A stretch of 64,000 nucleotides of DNA, from positions 1 through 64,000 of the forward strand of contig CALFMP010000025.1 in NCBI GenBank assembly GCA_937879965.1. Direction: 5' to 3'. A model generated the notes under the pieces. It had not been told where the DNA came from. It ran no database searches and saw nothing but the letters and a program-made list of their open reading frames with translations. The stretch's first letter is position 1. Each line of letters starts with the position of its first letter. Both the position numbers and the translations under genes were made by a program. The stretch is from QKMZ01 sp012965515 (GTDB lineage Bacteria; Cyanobacteriota; Vampirovibrionia; Obscuribacterales; Obscuribacteraceae). Positions 26,277-35,618 of this stretch are shown here, one piece after another.

Positions 26277-27116
26277 ATGTTGAAGGCTAGATTTCTGACC
26301 GCTGCGGTTGCAACCAGCTTTGCCACCTGTGCATGGCTGCCTTCTATGGCTGAAAGGACGAACCCTGACATGATTCCGCCGGATGTGACATTCCCGTCGC
26401 CCGGCGCGCCTCAAGCTTCGTCATCCGCGGCTACTTCGACCGCGTCCGCCACAGGAGCGGCTGCAAATCCGGTGCCCGATACTCCGGCGCCGGGGCAGGG
26501 TGCTGCACCTCAGCAGCCACAGTTCAATCCTGCACAGGCAGGCATTCAGCAACCTCCAGCCTCAGCCAACCAAGGCAACCCGCGAGTACCAATAAATCAG
26601 CGACCTCCCGTCTATCCAGGTGGACAACCTCCTGCCGCTTCGACTGAAACAAGACCTGATCCCATCTGTGTTCTTGAGACACAAAAAGGCGTCATAATGA
26701 TCAGACTCTTCCGCAAGCAAGCACCAAAGACGGTGGCATCATTCATGGAGATGGTCCAAACAGGTTTTTACAACGGACTGACTTTTCATCGCGTAGAGCC
26801 TGGTTTCGTCATTCAAGGCGGCTGTCCTAACGGTGATGGCTCAGGGTTGTACAGCGATCCGAAGACGGGCAAACCGAAGATGCTGCCTTTGGAGACAACC
26901 ACGCAGCTCAGCCACAATGCGGCTGGCGTAGTGGCGATGGCACGTTTTCCGAAAAATCCGAATTCAGCCAGTTGCCAGTTCTATATCACGCTGCAGCCAC
27001 AGCCACGGCTCGATCACCAGTATTCAATTTTTGGCGGCGTGATCAATGGAATGGACGTGGTCCAGAAAATTCAGAAGGGCGACAAGATTCTCTCGGTCAG
27101 CCTGAGAGAGCAATAA
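26277..27116 (+). CDS. Exported cyclophilin-type peptidyl-prolyl isomerase
   Basis: 279 residues from the ATG at 26277, selected because AAGGAAG lies just upstream and a signal peptide follows directly (MLKARFLTAAVATSFATCAW). A Pro/Ala/Gln-rich linker (about 40-125) leads to a cyclophilin domain (about 128-279) with FHRVEPGFVIQGG containing the catalytic Arg, the SASCQFYITL block and FGGVINGMDVV. It would isomerise prolyl bonds of periplasmic or secreted proteins, fitting the many proline-rich exported proteins in this region. Confidence 0.9.
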   Translation: MLKARFLTAAVATSFATCAWLPSMAERTNPDMIPPDVTFPSPGAPQASSSAATSTASATGAAANPVPDTPAPGQGAAPQQPQFNPAQAGIQQPPASANQGNPRVPINQRPPVYPGGQPPAASTETRPDPICVLETQKGVIMIRLFRKQAPKTVASFMEMVQTGFYNGLTFHRVEPGFVIQGGCPNGDGSGLYSDPKTGKPKMLPLETTTQLSHNAAGVVAMARFPKNPNSASCQFYITLQPQPRLDHQYSIFGGVINGMDVVQKIQKGDKILSVSLREQ

Positions 27117-27171
27117 TCTTTACAAAATGGCTACCAGTGCCACTTCCACCTTATGGTGTAAGAGTCTCTTG

Positions 27172-27187
27172 CCCGCCGAAAGGCGGG
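27172..27187 (+). other. GNRA-capped hairpin between the cyclophilin and the next gene
   Basis: CCCGCC (27172-27177), loop GAAA, GGCGGG (27182-27187): a stable stem with a GNRA tetraloop. It lies 56 bp after the cyclophilin stop and 111 bp before the next start. No T-run follows, so it could be a weak terminator or a structured 5' leader. Confidence 0.45.
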
Positions 27188-27297
27188 AAGGTGTATATTA
27201 AGAGAACTGCTGCCGAGATTTACAGCAGAGCGCTCATACACCAGTTTCTAAGTGCCTTACCCTTCAAGCTAACGCTCTCACTGCAAAGGTCAAAAGA

Positions 27298-27990
27298 ATG
27301 GCCGACTCGCAAGAAGACGATGCCAATGAAACGCTCAGTTCCAACCCAGGGGCTCAGGCGTTGCCGGGCACAGAGGAACAGTCAGCGGCATTCTTAGACA
27401 ACCTGCGTTCTTCGTACACGCCACCAAACAGAGGTATCAGTTATTACGGCGGCGGAGGTATGCCGCGAAATTTGCGTGCCAGCTTTCAAATGCCGTCACA
27501 GTCGCGTTTTGGGTTGAGCGCACCTTTTGCTTTCGACGAAAGAACAGCTACAACAATTGACGGTGAAAGAATCGAGTCTGAAGACGATGATGATGACGAC
27601 TCTCAAAGACGCACAGAGCGATTGAAGACCGGCGATACGTTAAGGCAGTTGCCAGATCAAGAAATTCTCGAGATGAAAAACAAAGATCGCCTGATCATCT
27701 ATAAGACACTGGGCTGGATCATGGAAGACGGCAAGGGAAATCCAATTACAAGACAAATTGGACCCGATGGCGACACCTCTACATTCGGACTGGATAAAAG
27801 CGGAGAAATTATCGCGCAAGCCATTGAAATTTCCGGCATCACTACAATCGTCTTCAATAACGGAGACAAAATAGTCTTTGATCTTTCTGGCGTATCGGCG
27901 ATTTCACGCAAGAAAGAATCTGTGTTTATCCGTGAGCCAATCCGCAAGGTGCCTAACTTCAGCTCGCCCTTCAGATATCGCGCGTACTAA
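27298..27990 (+). CDS. Hypothetical acidic protein
   Basis: 230 residues, ATG start with AAAGG upstream. Residues 1-95 are polar and disordered-looking with Gly/Pro patches. An acidic run (ESEDDDDDDS) lies near residue 100, followed by a more ordered, beta-rich C-terminal half with IEISGITTIVFNNGDKIVF. No signal peptide and no recognised family. It is probably a cytoplasmic protein of unknown function, and it ends convergent with the SGNH gene. Confidence 0.65.
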   Translation: MADSQEDDANETLSSNPGAQALPGTEEQSAAFLDNLRSSYTPPNRGISYYGGGGMPRNLRASFQMPSQSRFGLSAPFAFDERTATTIDGERIESEDDDDDDSQRRTERLKTGDTLRQLPDQEILEMKNKDRLIIYKTLGWIMEDGKGNPITRQIGPDGDTSTFGLDKSGEIIAQAIEISGITTIVFNNGDKIVFDLSGVSAISRKKESVFIREPIRKVPNFSSPFRYRAY

Positions 27991-28044
27991 TTGAGACGCA
28001 TGAATTGCGCCATTGCACGTCAAAAGCGCTCTGCCTAGTCGTTC

Positions 28045-28066
28045 GGGCGATGCATGGCGTCGACCC
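28045..28066. repeat. Degenerate REP-like palindrome between convergent genes
   Basis: GGGCGATGC-atg-GCGTCGACCC, an imperfect copy of the GGGCGATGC/GCATCGCCC unit. Its last base touches the stop codon of the SGNH gene. Confidence 0.5.
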
Positions 28067-29262
28067 TACAATAATTCTTTCACGGCTGGGACTACGTGCT
28101 TCAATAACTTTTGACCACCAACGTGATTCAAGTGCGTCGTGTCCCAATAGTCATTGTCGTCGAAGTCTTTGGAATCGCCCAAATCAACAAGCTTTACACC
28201 CGGCATGTCCGCGACTTCTGCAATCTCTTTTTGATAGCCGGCATAAAAACCTTTGGGAAGAATGTCGAGATTTCTCTTCGTCAATGGCATGTTGACCAAC
28301 ACAACTTTCACGCCGCGCTCGCGCATGTTGTTCAGCGTGCGAGTAAGAAAACTCATTTGCAATGAATGATCCTTCTCGGTGATTTCCTTGTACCGGCCTT
28401 GATACTCTTTGACGCTATTATTCCAACGATCTTCCGTGGAGCCTTCCAAGTTAAAACCGCCACCCTGCTCTGCGGTATCGGATTTGGTGGCAGCAGGATT
28501 GGCGACACCGAGCGTAGAATAGACTTTGTTGATCGCTTTGTCTGTTTCCATTTGCAAGCGCCATCTCTTTCCGTAGAAATAGCAAAGGTGCATGGCTAGC
28601 CAATCTGCTTTCTTCTCAAAGTCAGGCAAAAATGCGCCTGCATAGCTGGGGAAATTAGAGAGATTGACGATCTTCTGAAACGAAAATGTAGCCATCGGCG
28701 ATGAGAGGCTGTGATCGTGAAAATCTCTGGGCGCGATACCATATATGATGACTTTCGGTGTCTTCTTTCCTTTGACGAATTCGTTCGTCATCAAATAGGC
28801 ATCAGAAGCCATTTGCCCGAAGACAGCCAGGCTGTACACGTTCTCTTGACCGCAGCCGGCCTCTTTGAGCTGTTTCTTCAAAGCTTCGGAATTGTGATAG
28901 TGAAAGATGTCGGAGATGTTCTTGTTGTCCGCCGCATCCATCGCCCAGAAAGGAAACATCACCAGAGATGATCCAAGCAGGATTACATCCGGTTTTTGCT
29001 TCAGAGCTTCAAAACCTTTGATGGTTTCTTCGACCGATGCGCCGCTGTTCCAGCAATTGGCATCAGTAGGATTCTTTTTGCCGTCGCCTACAAAAGTCCA
29101 CAGCCCCGCGTTTATGGCACCAAACAGTGCAAGCGACCAAAGCACACGGGTAACGATCCCCCTGCGCTTGTTGGACTTCTCATTTTTGGAACCGCGTGAA
29201 ACACCGCCTGCTGGGATTTCCAACTCTGCGGTCTTTTCTCTCGGCTCAACTGAAACGGGCAA
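28066..29262 (-). CDS. Membrane-anchored SGNH/GDSL-like protein
   Basis: 398 residues from a TTG with AGAGG six bases upstream. A basic N-terminus leads into one membrane segment (about 37-57), so the body is probably periplasmic. Block I of the SGNH fold is visible as VILLGSSL (Ser nucleophile position) and block V as DTTHLN (Asp and His), while the Gly and Asn blocks are less clear. The layout resembles DUF1574/AlgJ-X-type proteins that add or remove acyl groups on glycans. Substrate unknown. Confidence 0.7.
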   Translation of the reverse strand: MPVSVEPREKTAELEIPAGGVSRGSKNEKSNKRRGIVTRVLWSLALFGAINAGLWTFVGDGKKNPTDANCWNSGASVEETIKGFEALKQKPDVILLGSSLVMFPFWAMDAADNKNISDIFHYHNSEALKKQLKEAGCGQENVYSLAVFGQMASDAYLMTNEFVKGKKTPKVIIYGIAPRDFHDHSLSSPMATFSFQKIVNLSNFPSYAGAFLPDFEKKADWLAMHLCYFYGKRWRLQMETDKAINKVYSTLGVANPAATKSDTAEQGGGFNLEGSTEDRWNNSVKEYQGRYKEITEKDHSLQMSFLTRTLNNMRERGVKVVLVNMPLTKRNLDILPKGFYAGYQKEIAEVADMPGVKLVDLGDSKDFDDNDYWDTTHLNHVGGQKLLKHVVPAVKELL

Positions 29263-29354
29263 AACGAACCTCTAAGCAGAAATAGCACTTGACTATTTTA
29301 GAGAATAATCAAGCCAAACAAGCTAGAGATGGTTAATGTCAAGCGGAGCGTAGC

Positions 29355-30353
29355 TTAGATGGAATTCGGATCTGCGTAGGGCGGCAGGCTGTCCTGAATG
29401 CTGGGCGCCTTTTTCGGCATTGCTTGCGGAAAAGGCTGGAAAGGACTAGCCTGTCCAGGTTTGCCGGGTTGAAGCTTAAATGGCGTAATGCCCATTGAGC
29501 CAGGTGCGCCCGGCTCAATCTTGTACTGGTAAACGCCGGGCGGCATATTCTTCAAATCTCGCATTTGTCGATTCATTTGCGAAAACATTTCCGACATCAT
29601 GCGGTTGATTGAGGAAAGGTCGTCGCTTCCGCCTGAAAAAGGTTGCATAGAAAAAGGCTGCATCGAAAACGGCCCGGGAGCCAAGGGTTCAGTCGGGTCG
29701 GCGAACGAGAAAGGATTCCCGCGCGGATAAGCTTTGGGCATTGGTCCCAATATTCCGGGTGGCACTACAGCCGTTCCGGGATTGGCTGGCTGACTGCCTG
29801 CGGCAACGCTAGCGCCGATTTTCTTCAAACGTTCGACCCTGTCAACAAGCGCCATGCCTGGGTTCGCTTGTCCGAGCAATTTGGTCTCGAGCCTGGAAAG
29901 CCTTTCGCTGATGGGTTCTCCCTTAAAAGTTTTCTTCAGGACACGCCACTCCAGAGAGTCTACAGCTGGATAATTGCCCTTGAGAGGCGCAGCACTGGCA
30001 CTCGCAGTCGCTGGAGCTTCGGCGCCTTTTGGTTGTGCAACGGTCGATTCGGGATTTTGCCTGTCTTTGACCGCCTTAGTGATTCGCGACCAGCGCTCGT
30101 CCAAACCACCAGCCTGTGTCGCACCGAAGACCAAGAGCTCCAATCTCTCGACACGCTTTTCCGGAGGATCGTTGGGATAAAGTCGAGAGAACATCTTCGT
30201 TTCCAGCTTTTCCAGTTCGGCATTATTGGGTCCGACTCCTTCCTGAGAGAAGGCAGGGCCGCTAAGAACAAGGAAAACGCCAAGGCTTACACCAATAGAT
30301 AGTGACCTGGAAATTAGCTGCTTGAGCGATTTATCTGCTGTTTTCATTGACAC
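29355..30353 (-). CDS. Exported protein with duplicated RLERLE-type repeats
   Basis: 332 residues; a signal peptide spans about 16-37 (SLGVFLVLSGPAFSQ). Translation may start at the GTG (30353) or the ATG two codons later. Two similar about 45-residue units (near 45-95 and 130-180) share the pattern LExKxFxxxxPxxxRxxRLExLLFG. The C-terminal half is Pro/Gly/Met-rich and disordered-looking. No catalytic motif was seen. It is probably a periplasmic or surface protein; such repeats occur in several uncharacterised cyanobacterial-lineage proteins. Confidence 0.7.
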   Translation of the reverse strand: MSMKTADKSLKQLISRSLSIGVSLGVFLVLSGPAFSQEGVGPNNAELEKLETKMFSRLYPNDPPEKRVERLELLVFGATQAGGLDERWSRITKAVKDRQNPESTVAQPKGAEAPATASASAAPLKGNYPAVDSLEWRVLKKTFKGEPISERLSRLETKLLGQANPGMALVDRVERLKKIGASVAAGSQPANPGTAVVPPGILGPMPKAYPRGNPFSFADPTEPLAPGPFSMQPFSMQPFSGGSDDLSSINRMMSEMFSQMNRQMRDLKNMPPGVYQYKIEPGAPGSMGITPFKLQPGKPGQASPFQPFPQAMPKKAPSIQDSLPPYADPNSI

Positions 30354-30536
30354 AGATTCACCAAAACCAAGATAGGACCGAAGTCAGACGCAATCTGCGA
30401 TTGCTGTATATACCTTTAACAAAAAACCTAATCCACCTCTTTGTCAAGACACCTAGTCCTGATTTTTTGTTCCGCGGGTGAGCGGTTAATTAGATTCGTC
30501 CCCAACGAAGGCAATTGGCAAGTCTGAAAAAGCAGA

Positions 30537-30562
30537 GGGCGACGCATGGCGCCGCCCCTACA
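30537..30562. repeat. REP-like palindrome downstream of dnaK
   Basis: An imperfect GGGCGACGCATGGCGCCGCCCC copy located about 20 bp after the dnaK stop codon, in the usual 3'-end position. Confidence 0.5.
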
Positions 30563-30581
30563 AATGAATCGATTAGTTCGC

Positions 30582-32552
30582 TTAGTCGTCCGATGCTCTG
30601 AACTCGGCATCAACCACATCTTCTCCGGCTTGACTGTAGCCGGCATTTCCGCCGTCTCCGCCATTGCCGTAGTCGTAGCCACCGCCGGCGCCACCATCAG
30701 CACCGCCGCCAGTAGTGTAGTCTTCCATGCCGGCTCCGCCGCCTTCATCTCCACCGCGCGAAGCAGCTTGTTGCAAGAGAACGAGGGCGCCTCTGAGTTC
30801 GTTCATGATTTGTTTGACGGACTCGAGATCTGCATCGTCTTTGAGCTTTTGTCTGAGGTCGGCAACCAACATCTCTGCTCTTGCCTTTTCCCCGGAAGAT
30901 ACTCTGTCGCCGAGATCGCGCACTTGTCTTTCGACTGCGTAGCAGATGCTGTCTGCTTCGTTGCGCACGTCCGCTTCCTCTTTGCGCTTGCGGTCGTCTG
31001 CCGAGTAAGTTTCGGCATCGCGCATCGCTCTTTCGATGTCCTCTTTGGACATGTTGGTCGAAGCGGTAATCGTAATCTTTTGTTCCTTACCGGTCATTTG
31101 GTCACGTGCGGTGACGTTCATGATGCCGTTGGCGTCGATGTCGAAGGTTACTTCAACTTTCGGTGTGCCTCTGGATGCCGGCGGAATACCATCGAGACGG
31201 AAGTTACCCAAGAGCTTGTTGTCGCGAGCCATCGGACGTTCGCCCTGGAATACGTAGATATCGACAGCGGTTTGGTTGTCGTCAGCAGTCGAGAATACTT
31301 CCGCTTTTCTGGTCGGAATTGTGGTGTTGCGCTCTACCAACTTGGTGAACACACCGCCCATGGTCTCGATACCGAGAGACAGCGGAGTAACGTCGAGGAG
31401 TACGACCCCTTTGACTTCACCGCCCAGTACGCCCGCTTGAATGGCAGCTCCTACAGCCACAACTTCGTCCGGATTAACGGATTGGTTAGGCTCTTTGCCG
31501 CCGGTAACTTGTTTGACGAGTTCTTGTACTGCCGGAATTCTGGTCGAACCACCTACCAATACAACTTCGTCCAACTGCTCGTAGCCGAGTTTGGCATCTT
31601 TCAATGCCTGTTCCATAGGATTGCGGCAACGCTCTACCAAACTGCGGGTGAGCTCGTTGAAGCGAGCGCGGGTCAGTTTGATTTCTAAGTGCTTCGGACC
31701 GGTCGCATCAGCAGTGATGAACGGCAGCGAGATATTGGTCTCGGTTACTGACGAAAGTTCGATCTTCGCCTTTTCCGCAGCTTCAGTAAGTCTTTGCAGA
31801 GCTTGTCTGTCTTTGCGCAGGTCGATGCCTTCAAGGTTCATGAATTCATCTGCTACCCAGGTCACAACTTGATGGTCGAAGTCGTCGCCGCCAAGGTGCG
31901 TATCGCCGGATGTCGACTTAACTTCGAATACACCGTCGCCCACTTCGAGAATGGATACGTCGAATGTACCGCCGCCCAAGTCGAATACAAGGATGATTTC
32001 GTTGTCTTTCTTGTCGAGACCGTAGGCTAGCGCAGCTGCTGTCGGCTCGTTGATGATACGAAGGACATCCAAACCGGCAATTGTGCCTGCGTTTTTCGTG
32101 GACTGACGCTGAGAGTCATTGAAATATGCAGGAACTGTGATTACTGCAGAAGTGACTTTCTCGCCCAAATACTTTTCGGCGTCTTCTTTCAATTTGCGCA
32201 GAATCATCGCGGAGATTTCTTCCGGCGAATAATCTTTGCCTTGGATAGCGACTTTGCAACCGCCATCGGCGCCTTCTTTGACTTTATAAGACACGATCTT
32301 TTGTTCGGACTGCACTTCAGAGAAGCGGCGTCCTACGAATCGCTTGATTGAATAAACGGTGTTCTCAGGGTTCAGTACCGCTTGGCGTCTGGCTAACTGA
32401 CCGACAAGCCGTTCTCCCGACTTGGTAAAGGCGACTACCGAAGGCGTCGTTCTGCCGCCTTCTGAGTTGGAAACCACCGCCGGTTGACCACCTTCCATAA
32501 CGGCAACACAAGAGTTGGTCGTTCCCAAGTCGATGCCTACTGCTTTTCCCAT
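30582..32552 (-). CDS. dnaK: Hsp70 chaperone DnaK
   Basis: 656 residues with the family start GIDLGTTNSCVAV and the phosphate loops VPAYFNDSQR and FDLGGGTFDVSI. The substrate-binding domain follows, and the C-terminal lid ends in a Gly-rich linker and VVDAEFRASDD. It folds and protects proteins in the cytoplasm using ATP. GGGAG precedes the ATG at good spacing. No grpE or dnaJ is adjacent, and no CIRCE (HrcA) operator was found upstream. The genome may hold other dnaK copies. Confidence 0.97.
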   Translation of the reverse strand: MGKAVGIDLGTTNSCVAVMEGGQPAVVSNSEGGRTTPSVVAFTKSGERLVGQLARRQAVLNPENTVYSIKRFVGRRFSEVQSEQKIVSYKVKEGADGGCKVAIQGKDYSPEEISAMILRKLKEDAEKYLGEKVTSAVITVPAYFNDSQRQSTKNAGTIAGLDVLRIINEPTAAALAYGLDKKDNEIILVFDLGGGTFDVSILEVGDGVFEVKSTSGDTHLGGDDFDHQVVTWVADEFMNLEGIDLRKDRQALQRLTEAAEKAKIELSSVTETNISLPFITADATGPKHLEIKLTRARFNELTRSLVERCRNPMEQALKDAKLGYEQLDEVVLVGGSTRIPAVQELVKQVTGGKEPNQSVNPDEVVAVGAAIQAGVLGGEVKGVVLLDVTPLSLGIETMGGVFTKLVERNTTIPTRKAEVFSTADDNQTAVDIYVFQGERPMARDNKLLGNFRLDGIPPASRGTPKVEVTFDIDANGIMNVTARDQMTGKEQKITITASTNMSKEDIERAMRDAETYSADDRKRKEEADVRNEADSICYAVERQVRDLGDRVSSGEKARAEMLVADLRQKLKDDADLESVKQIMNELRGALVLLQQAASRGGDEGGGAGMEDYTTGGGADGGAGGGYDYGNGGDGGNAGYSQAGEDVVDAEFRASDD

Positions 32553-32894
32553 CTTTTAAACTCCCTTTACTCCTTTAGATGGAGTTTCCCCCCGGAATTA
32601 TACTTTGCCGCGCCTCGTGAAACGGGCAAATCCGTGCCGCCGTTTCCTCAAAAGCGCTTCGCGAACTCCAAAAATGCTTATGGGCCTTGCTCTAATGATG
32701 GCCGCATATTAGTAAGCAGATTAACAAACTTATACAAAGCTTTATAAAAGCTGCAAACGCCCTCCTGTCAAGCGCGGCTTGTCATGCGTTATCGCAGACA
32801 CCTGACGCTGAAAAAATTTTCCAACGCCGCTGGCCGTTAGCTCTTATTTACCACCTAAATAGAAGAATCAACTGAAATCCGCAAAACAGAATGA
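32553..32894. promoter_or_regulatory. Intergenic region upstream of dnaK
   Basis: About 340 bp between dnaK (leftward) and the end of the DUF4388 gene. It contains the dnaK ribosome site and an AT-rich stretch near 32700-32760 with an imperfect AGCTTTATAAAAGCT palindrome that could be part of the promoter. I see no gene and no CIRCE element. Confidence 0.4.
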
Positions 32895-35513
32895 CTATTT
32901 TTGAGAAATTTGCGGGCGAGCAAGCGAAATCAATCGACCCAAATCGCGGCAGGTCTCAGGCACGCACGCCACACCCAGGCTGACGGTCAGGCGAACGACT
33001 TCCACTCGGTCGGTAGTAAACGGATTCATGGCGATAGCTTCAGCCAGGCGGCTGGCAAAATTACGCCCAGCTTCGCCTTCCGTTTCCAACAAGAGCAATG
33101 CAAACTGGTTCTCACCAAAATGCCCAGCAATATCGGTCTTTCGCTTGATCTTTTCGATTCTGGTCGAGACCTGGCCAAGCACCGCGCGATCTTGAAGTAC
33201 CTGTGGATCTTTGGTTTCCGATAATTCTTCCTTGATCGACACTTCAAGGATGATCAAAGTGAACGGATGCTGGAAACGTTCAAAACGCTCGTATTCGCGC
33301 TCGAGGTGATAGACGAATGCCGGATAGGTGAGAAAACCTGTCTCAGCGATTTTGATCGAATCTTCGAAAGCTTGAATAGCAGGCCAGTCAATATCTTCCG
33401 CAACGGCTTCTTCACCGCCCTCATGCAGTGGACGATCTGAAAATGAAACGAGACTGCACGTGACCAGGTTGAAGATAACCGGCACCCAGCGTGGCTTGGG
33501 CATTGGCCTGAGCCTGAGCAAGTCTTCCAAGGTGCTCTCGTTGTCTATCAACTGATAGAGCATCTTTTGCAGGTTCATCTCGGCAGCGGCACCGCGCGAG
33601 ACCATTTCTTCGAACAACTGTTCAGTAATATCGGCGTGATTGCGAACCAGGTAAGAATCGAGATTGACGCCTATCTCCTTGAGAAACTTGTATTGATCAA
33701 TTAGCGCCGCGCCTTCCATAAGCAAGAGGTCAAGCCGCTTTTTGATAGTCTCTCTGTGGTACGGAGTTTCCATGAAGAATTTGAATTCGCCTTCATCCCA
33801 GCCAATCGCCTCGATGATCGCGTTTTCGCCTTCAGAATCTCTCAACTGACAATGGATTGGCAGTCCTTCTTTGAAGTAAATGACGGACATGTCGCCGCCA
33901 GCTTGCAAATCGAGACGCCCTGTCATTTTGCCCATGTTGATTGATTGCAAGAGTGTAGGCATCTGCAAGTTGGTTAGGTCACCTTCCAGCATCGGGCGAG
34001 CCTTCAACTTCTGGCTGGTTTGACGTGGTGACTTCTTCGGTTGGACGAAAGGCGAGTCAGAATCCGGCACAGACTCAGCCACAGGCTCGACAATTATGCT
34101 CGTACCCTTGTCGTCTTTTAGCCAGCCTCGGCCCGGCGCCGTGTGAGCGTTTGCTTCCAATTTCAGTGTCTTATCCGCGGTACCGCGTTTAGGCGCATTC
34201 GGCGCACTCGAACCGGGTGCAGCAAAGGCCGAAGCCGGAGCTGCAGGTGCCGATTGCGCCGGAGCCGCCGGTGCAACTTCGGATGATGCCGGTGTTGAAG
34301 CCGGTGCCGGTGCCGGAGTATTGACTGCTGAAGTTAAAAACAATGGTATCTCCGCCTGCTCTAGATGCCCCACAGGAGGCTGTTGCTGAGGTGATAGCGG
34401 AACCATTGGCGACAAAGGAATCTGAGGATTCGCGGCAACATGTACTCCCTGAGAGAGATTCAGAGGAGTGTAGCCGGGCGGTGGTTCCAAATTCTGAGCT
34501 TTTGCTGCAGGCGCTGCAAACGGCAGCGGTGGAGGAGCTTGCGCAGATGTTTGTGCAGCAGACTCGGGCGGTTGCTGCTGCTGAACAGCAGGGGCTGCCG
34601 GCGGATTGGCAGGGGCGCCGGAGGGTGTACTTGCGGGCGCGGTCGCGGCTGTAGCTTGCGCAGCGACTTGAGCCGCCGCCGCCTGGGCAGCAGCTTGTGC
34701 AGCTGCTTGGACAGCTGCTTGAATTGCCGCTTGCGCAGCCGCTTGTGCGGCAGCCTGCGCAACATCTTGAGGCGATCCTGAACCCGGAGCCTGTGGAAAC
34801 GGTACAGGTGGAGGCTGGAACGCCGGAGGGATAGCCGCTGGCATAACCGGAATCGGCATTGCCGGCGCGCCTGGTGCAGCAGTTGCAAACGGAGCGGCGG
34901 GCACGCCGGGCAGACCCGGTATCGCAGGAGCCGCCGGCAAACCTGGAACAGGCTGAACAGGCGAGCCCGGCGCGGGAGCAGCATTGGCATGAAGACCATT
35001 TCTGCCTCTAGCCTGAGACGTCTCATCAGGCAAAGTCAGCAAATCATGCTCTGGTTTGGCGCTTCTCGGAAAATTCTGTGCAGCCGGTGTGCCGCTTATT
35101 TCGAATTCAGAGTCGGCCGGAAGCTGCGCGTCGCGAACGTCTCTGTAATTTGCAACCGCGTTTACGACAGCCTGAGACTTAGGAATTGCAGTAAAACCTG
35201 TCTCCAGCGCGGGAAACTGCGAAGTCATCATATGGTGAATCAAGCCCGGATCATCAGTCATCATGTTCCAGAGCAGGGAGGAATCAGGACCTACGCCTCG
35301 ATAGAACATCCAGAAACATTCGGACTTGGCAGATTCCACAAAGCTGCTGAGCATGTAGGGCTCTGCAGATTCATTGAAAGGCAGCTCCACCGTCACCCGC
35401 AAGTTTTTGCGCGCAGTCGTGAGCAATTCCTCGATCTGAGCTTCCGCAGGCGGCCTGGGATGCTTCATCAAGCGAATGGTCTTGGCGTCTGTACTCGAAT
35501 TTTCTTCAGCCAA
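32895..35513 (-). CDS. DUF4388 (PatA-type) protein with degenerate GGDEF domain
   Basis: 872 residues from a TTG. An N-terminal domain (about 1-150) is unrecognised. A long Pro/Ala/Gln-rich linker follows (about 170-480, including runs of AAQAAAQ). A DUF4388 domain lies near 500-620 (LQMPTLLQSINMGKMTGRLD), and a C-terminal domain (about 720-865) has the fold pattern of diguanylate cyclases. The GGDEF signature is replaced by FGENQF and the preceding sequence is altered, so it is probably not catalytic and may bind a nucleotide or act as a scaffold. It probably takes part in signalling, perhaps of surface behaviour as for PatA-type proteins. Confidence 0.75.
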   Translation of the reverse strand: MAEENSSTDAKTIRLMKHPRPPAEAQIEELLTTARKNLRVTVELPFNESAEPYMLSSFVESAKSECFWMFYRGVGPDSSLLWNMMTDDPGLIHHMMTSQFPALETGFTAIPKSQAVVNAVANYRDVRDAQLPADSEFEISGTPAAQNFPRSAKPEHDLLTLPDETSQARGRNGLHANAAPAPGSPVQPVPGLPAAPAIPGLPGVPAAPFATAAPGAPAMPIPVMPAAIPPAFQPPPVPFPQAPGSGSPQDVAQAAAQAAAQAAIQAAVQAAAQAAAQAAAAQVAAQATAATAPASTPSGAPANPPAAPAVQQQQPPESAAQTSAQAPPPLPFAAPAAKAQNLEPPPGYTPLNLSQGVHVAANPQIPLSPMVPLSPQQQPPVGHLEQAEIPLFLTSAVNTPAPAPASTPASSEVAPAAPAQSAPAAPASAFAAPGSSAPNAPKRGTADKTLKLEANAHTAPGRGWLKDDKGTSIIVEPVAESVPDSDSPFVQPKKSPRQTSQKLKARPMLEGDLTNLQMPTLLQSINMGKMTGRLDLQAGGDMSVIYFKEGLPIHCQLRDSEGENAIIEAIGWDEGEFKFFMETPYHRETIKKRLDLLLMEGAALIDQYKFLKEIGVNLDSYLVRNHADITEQLFEEMVSRGAAAEMNLQKMLYQLIDNESTLEDLLRLRPMPKPRWVPVIFNLVTCSLVSFSDRPLHEGGEEAVAEDIDWPAIQAFEDSIKIAETGFLTYPAFVYHLEREYERFERFQHPFTLIILEVSIKEELSETKDPQVLQDRAVLGQVSTRIEKIKRKTDIAGHFGENQFALLLLETEGEAGRNFASRLAEAIAMNPFTTDRVEVVRLTVSLGVACVPETCRDLGRLISLARPQISQK

Positions 35514-35618
35514 CTTTATCAGACCGTTAAGTCATACCTAAAACTGTTTGTACCCAGAGTTTTAGTTTTATCCGATTGGCTTCCTGCCCGAATTTCTTCA
35601 AACAATAACTCATGTCAA

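Noticed and set aside
30428..30754. Reverse ORF rich in Ala/Met overlapping the dnaK C-terminus
   Set aside because: It is an alternative-frame reading of the Gly-rich dnaK tail.
32553..32760. CIRCE operator upstream of dnaK
   Set aside because: TTAGCACTC-N9-GAGTGCTAA or a near match was not found.
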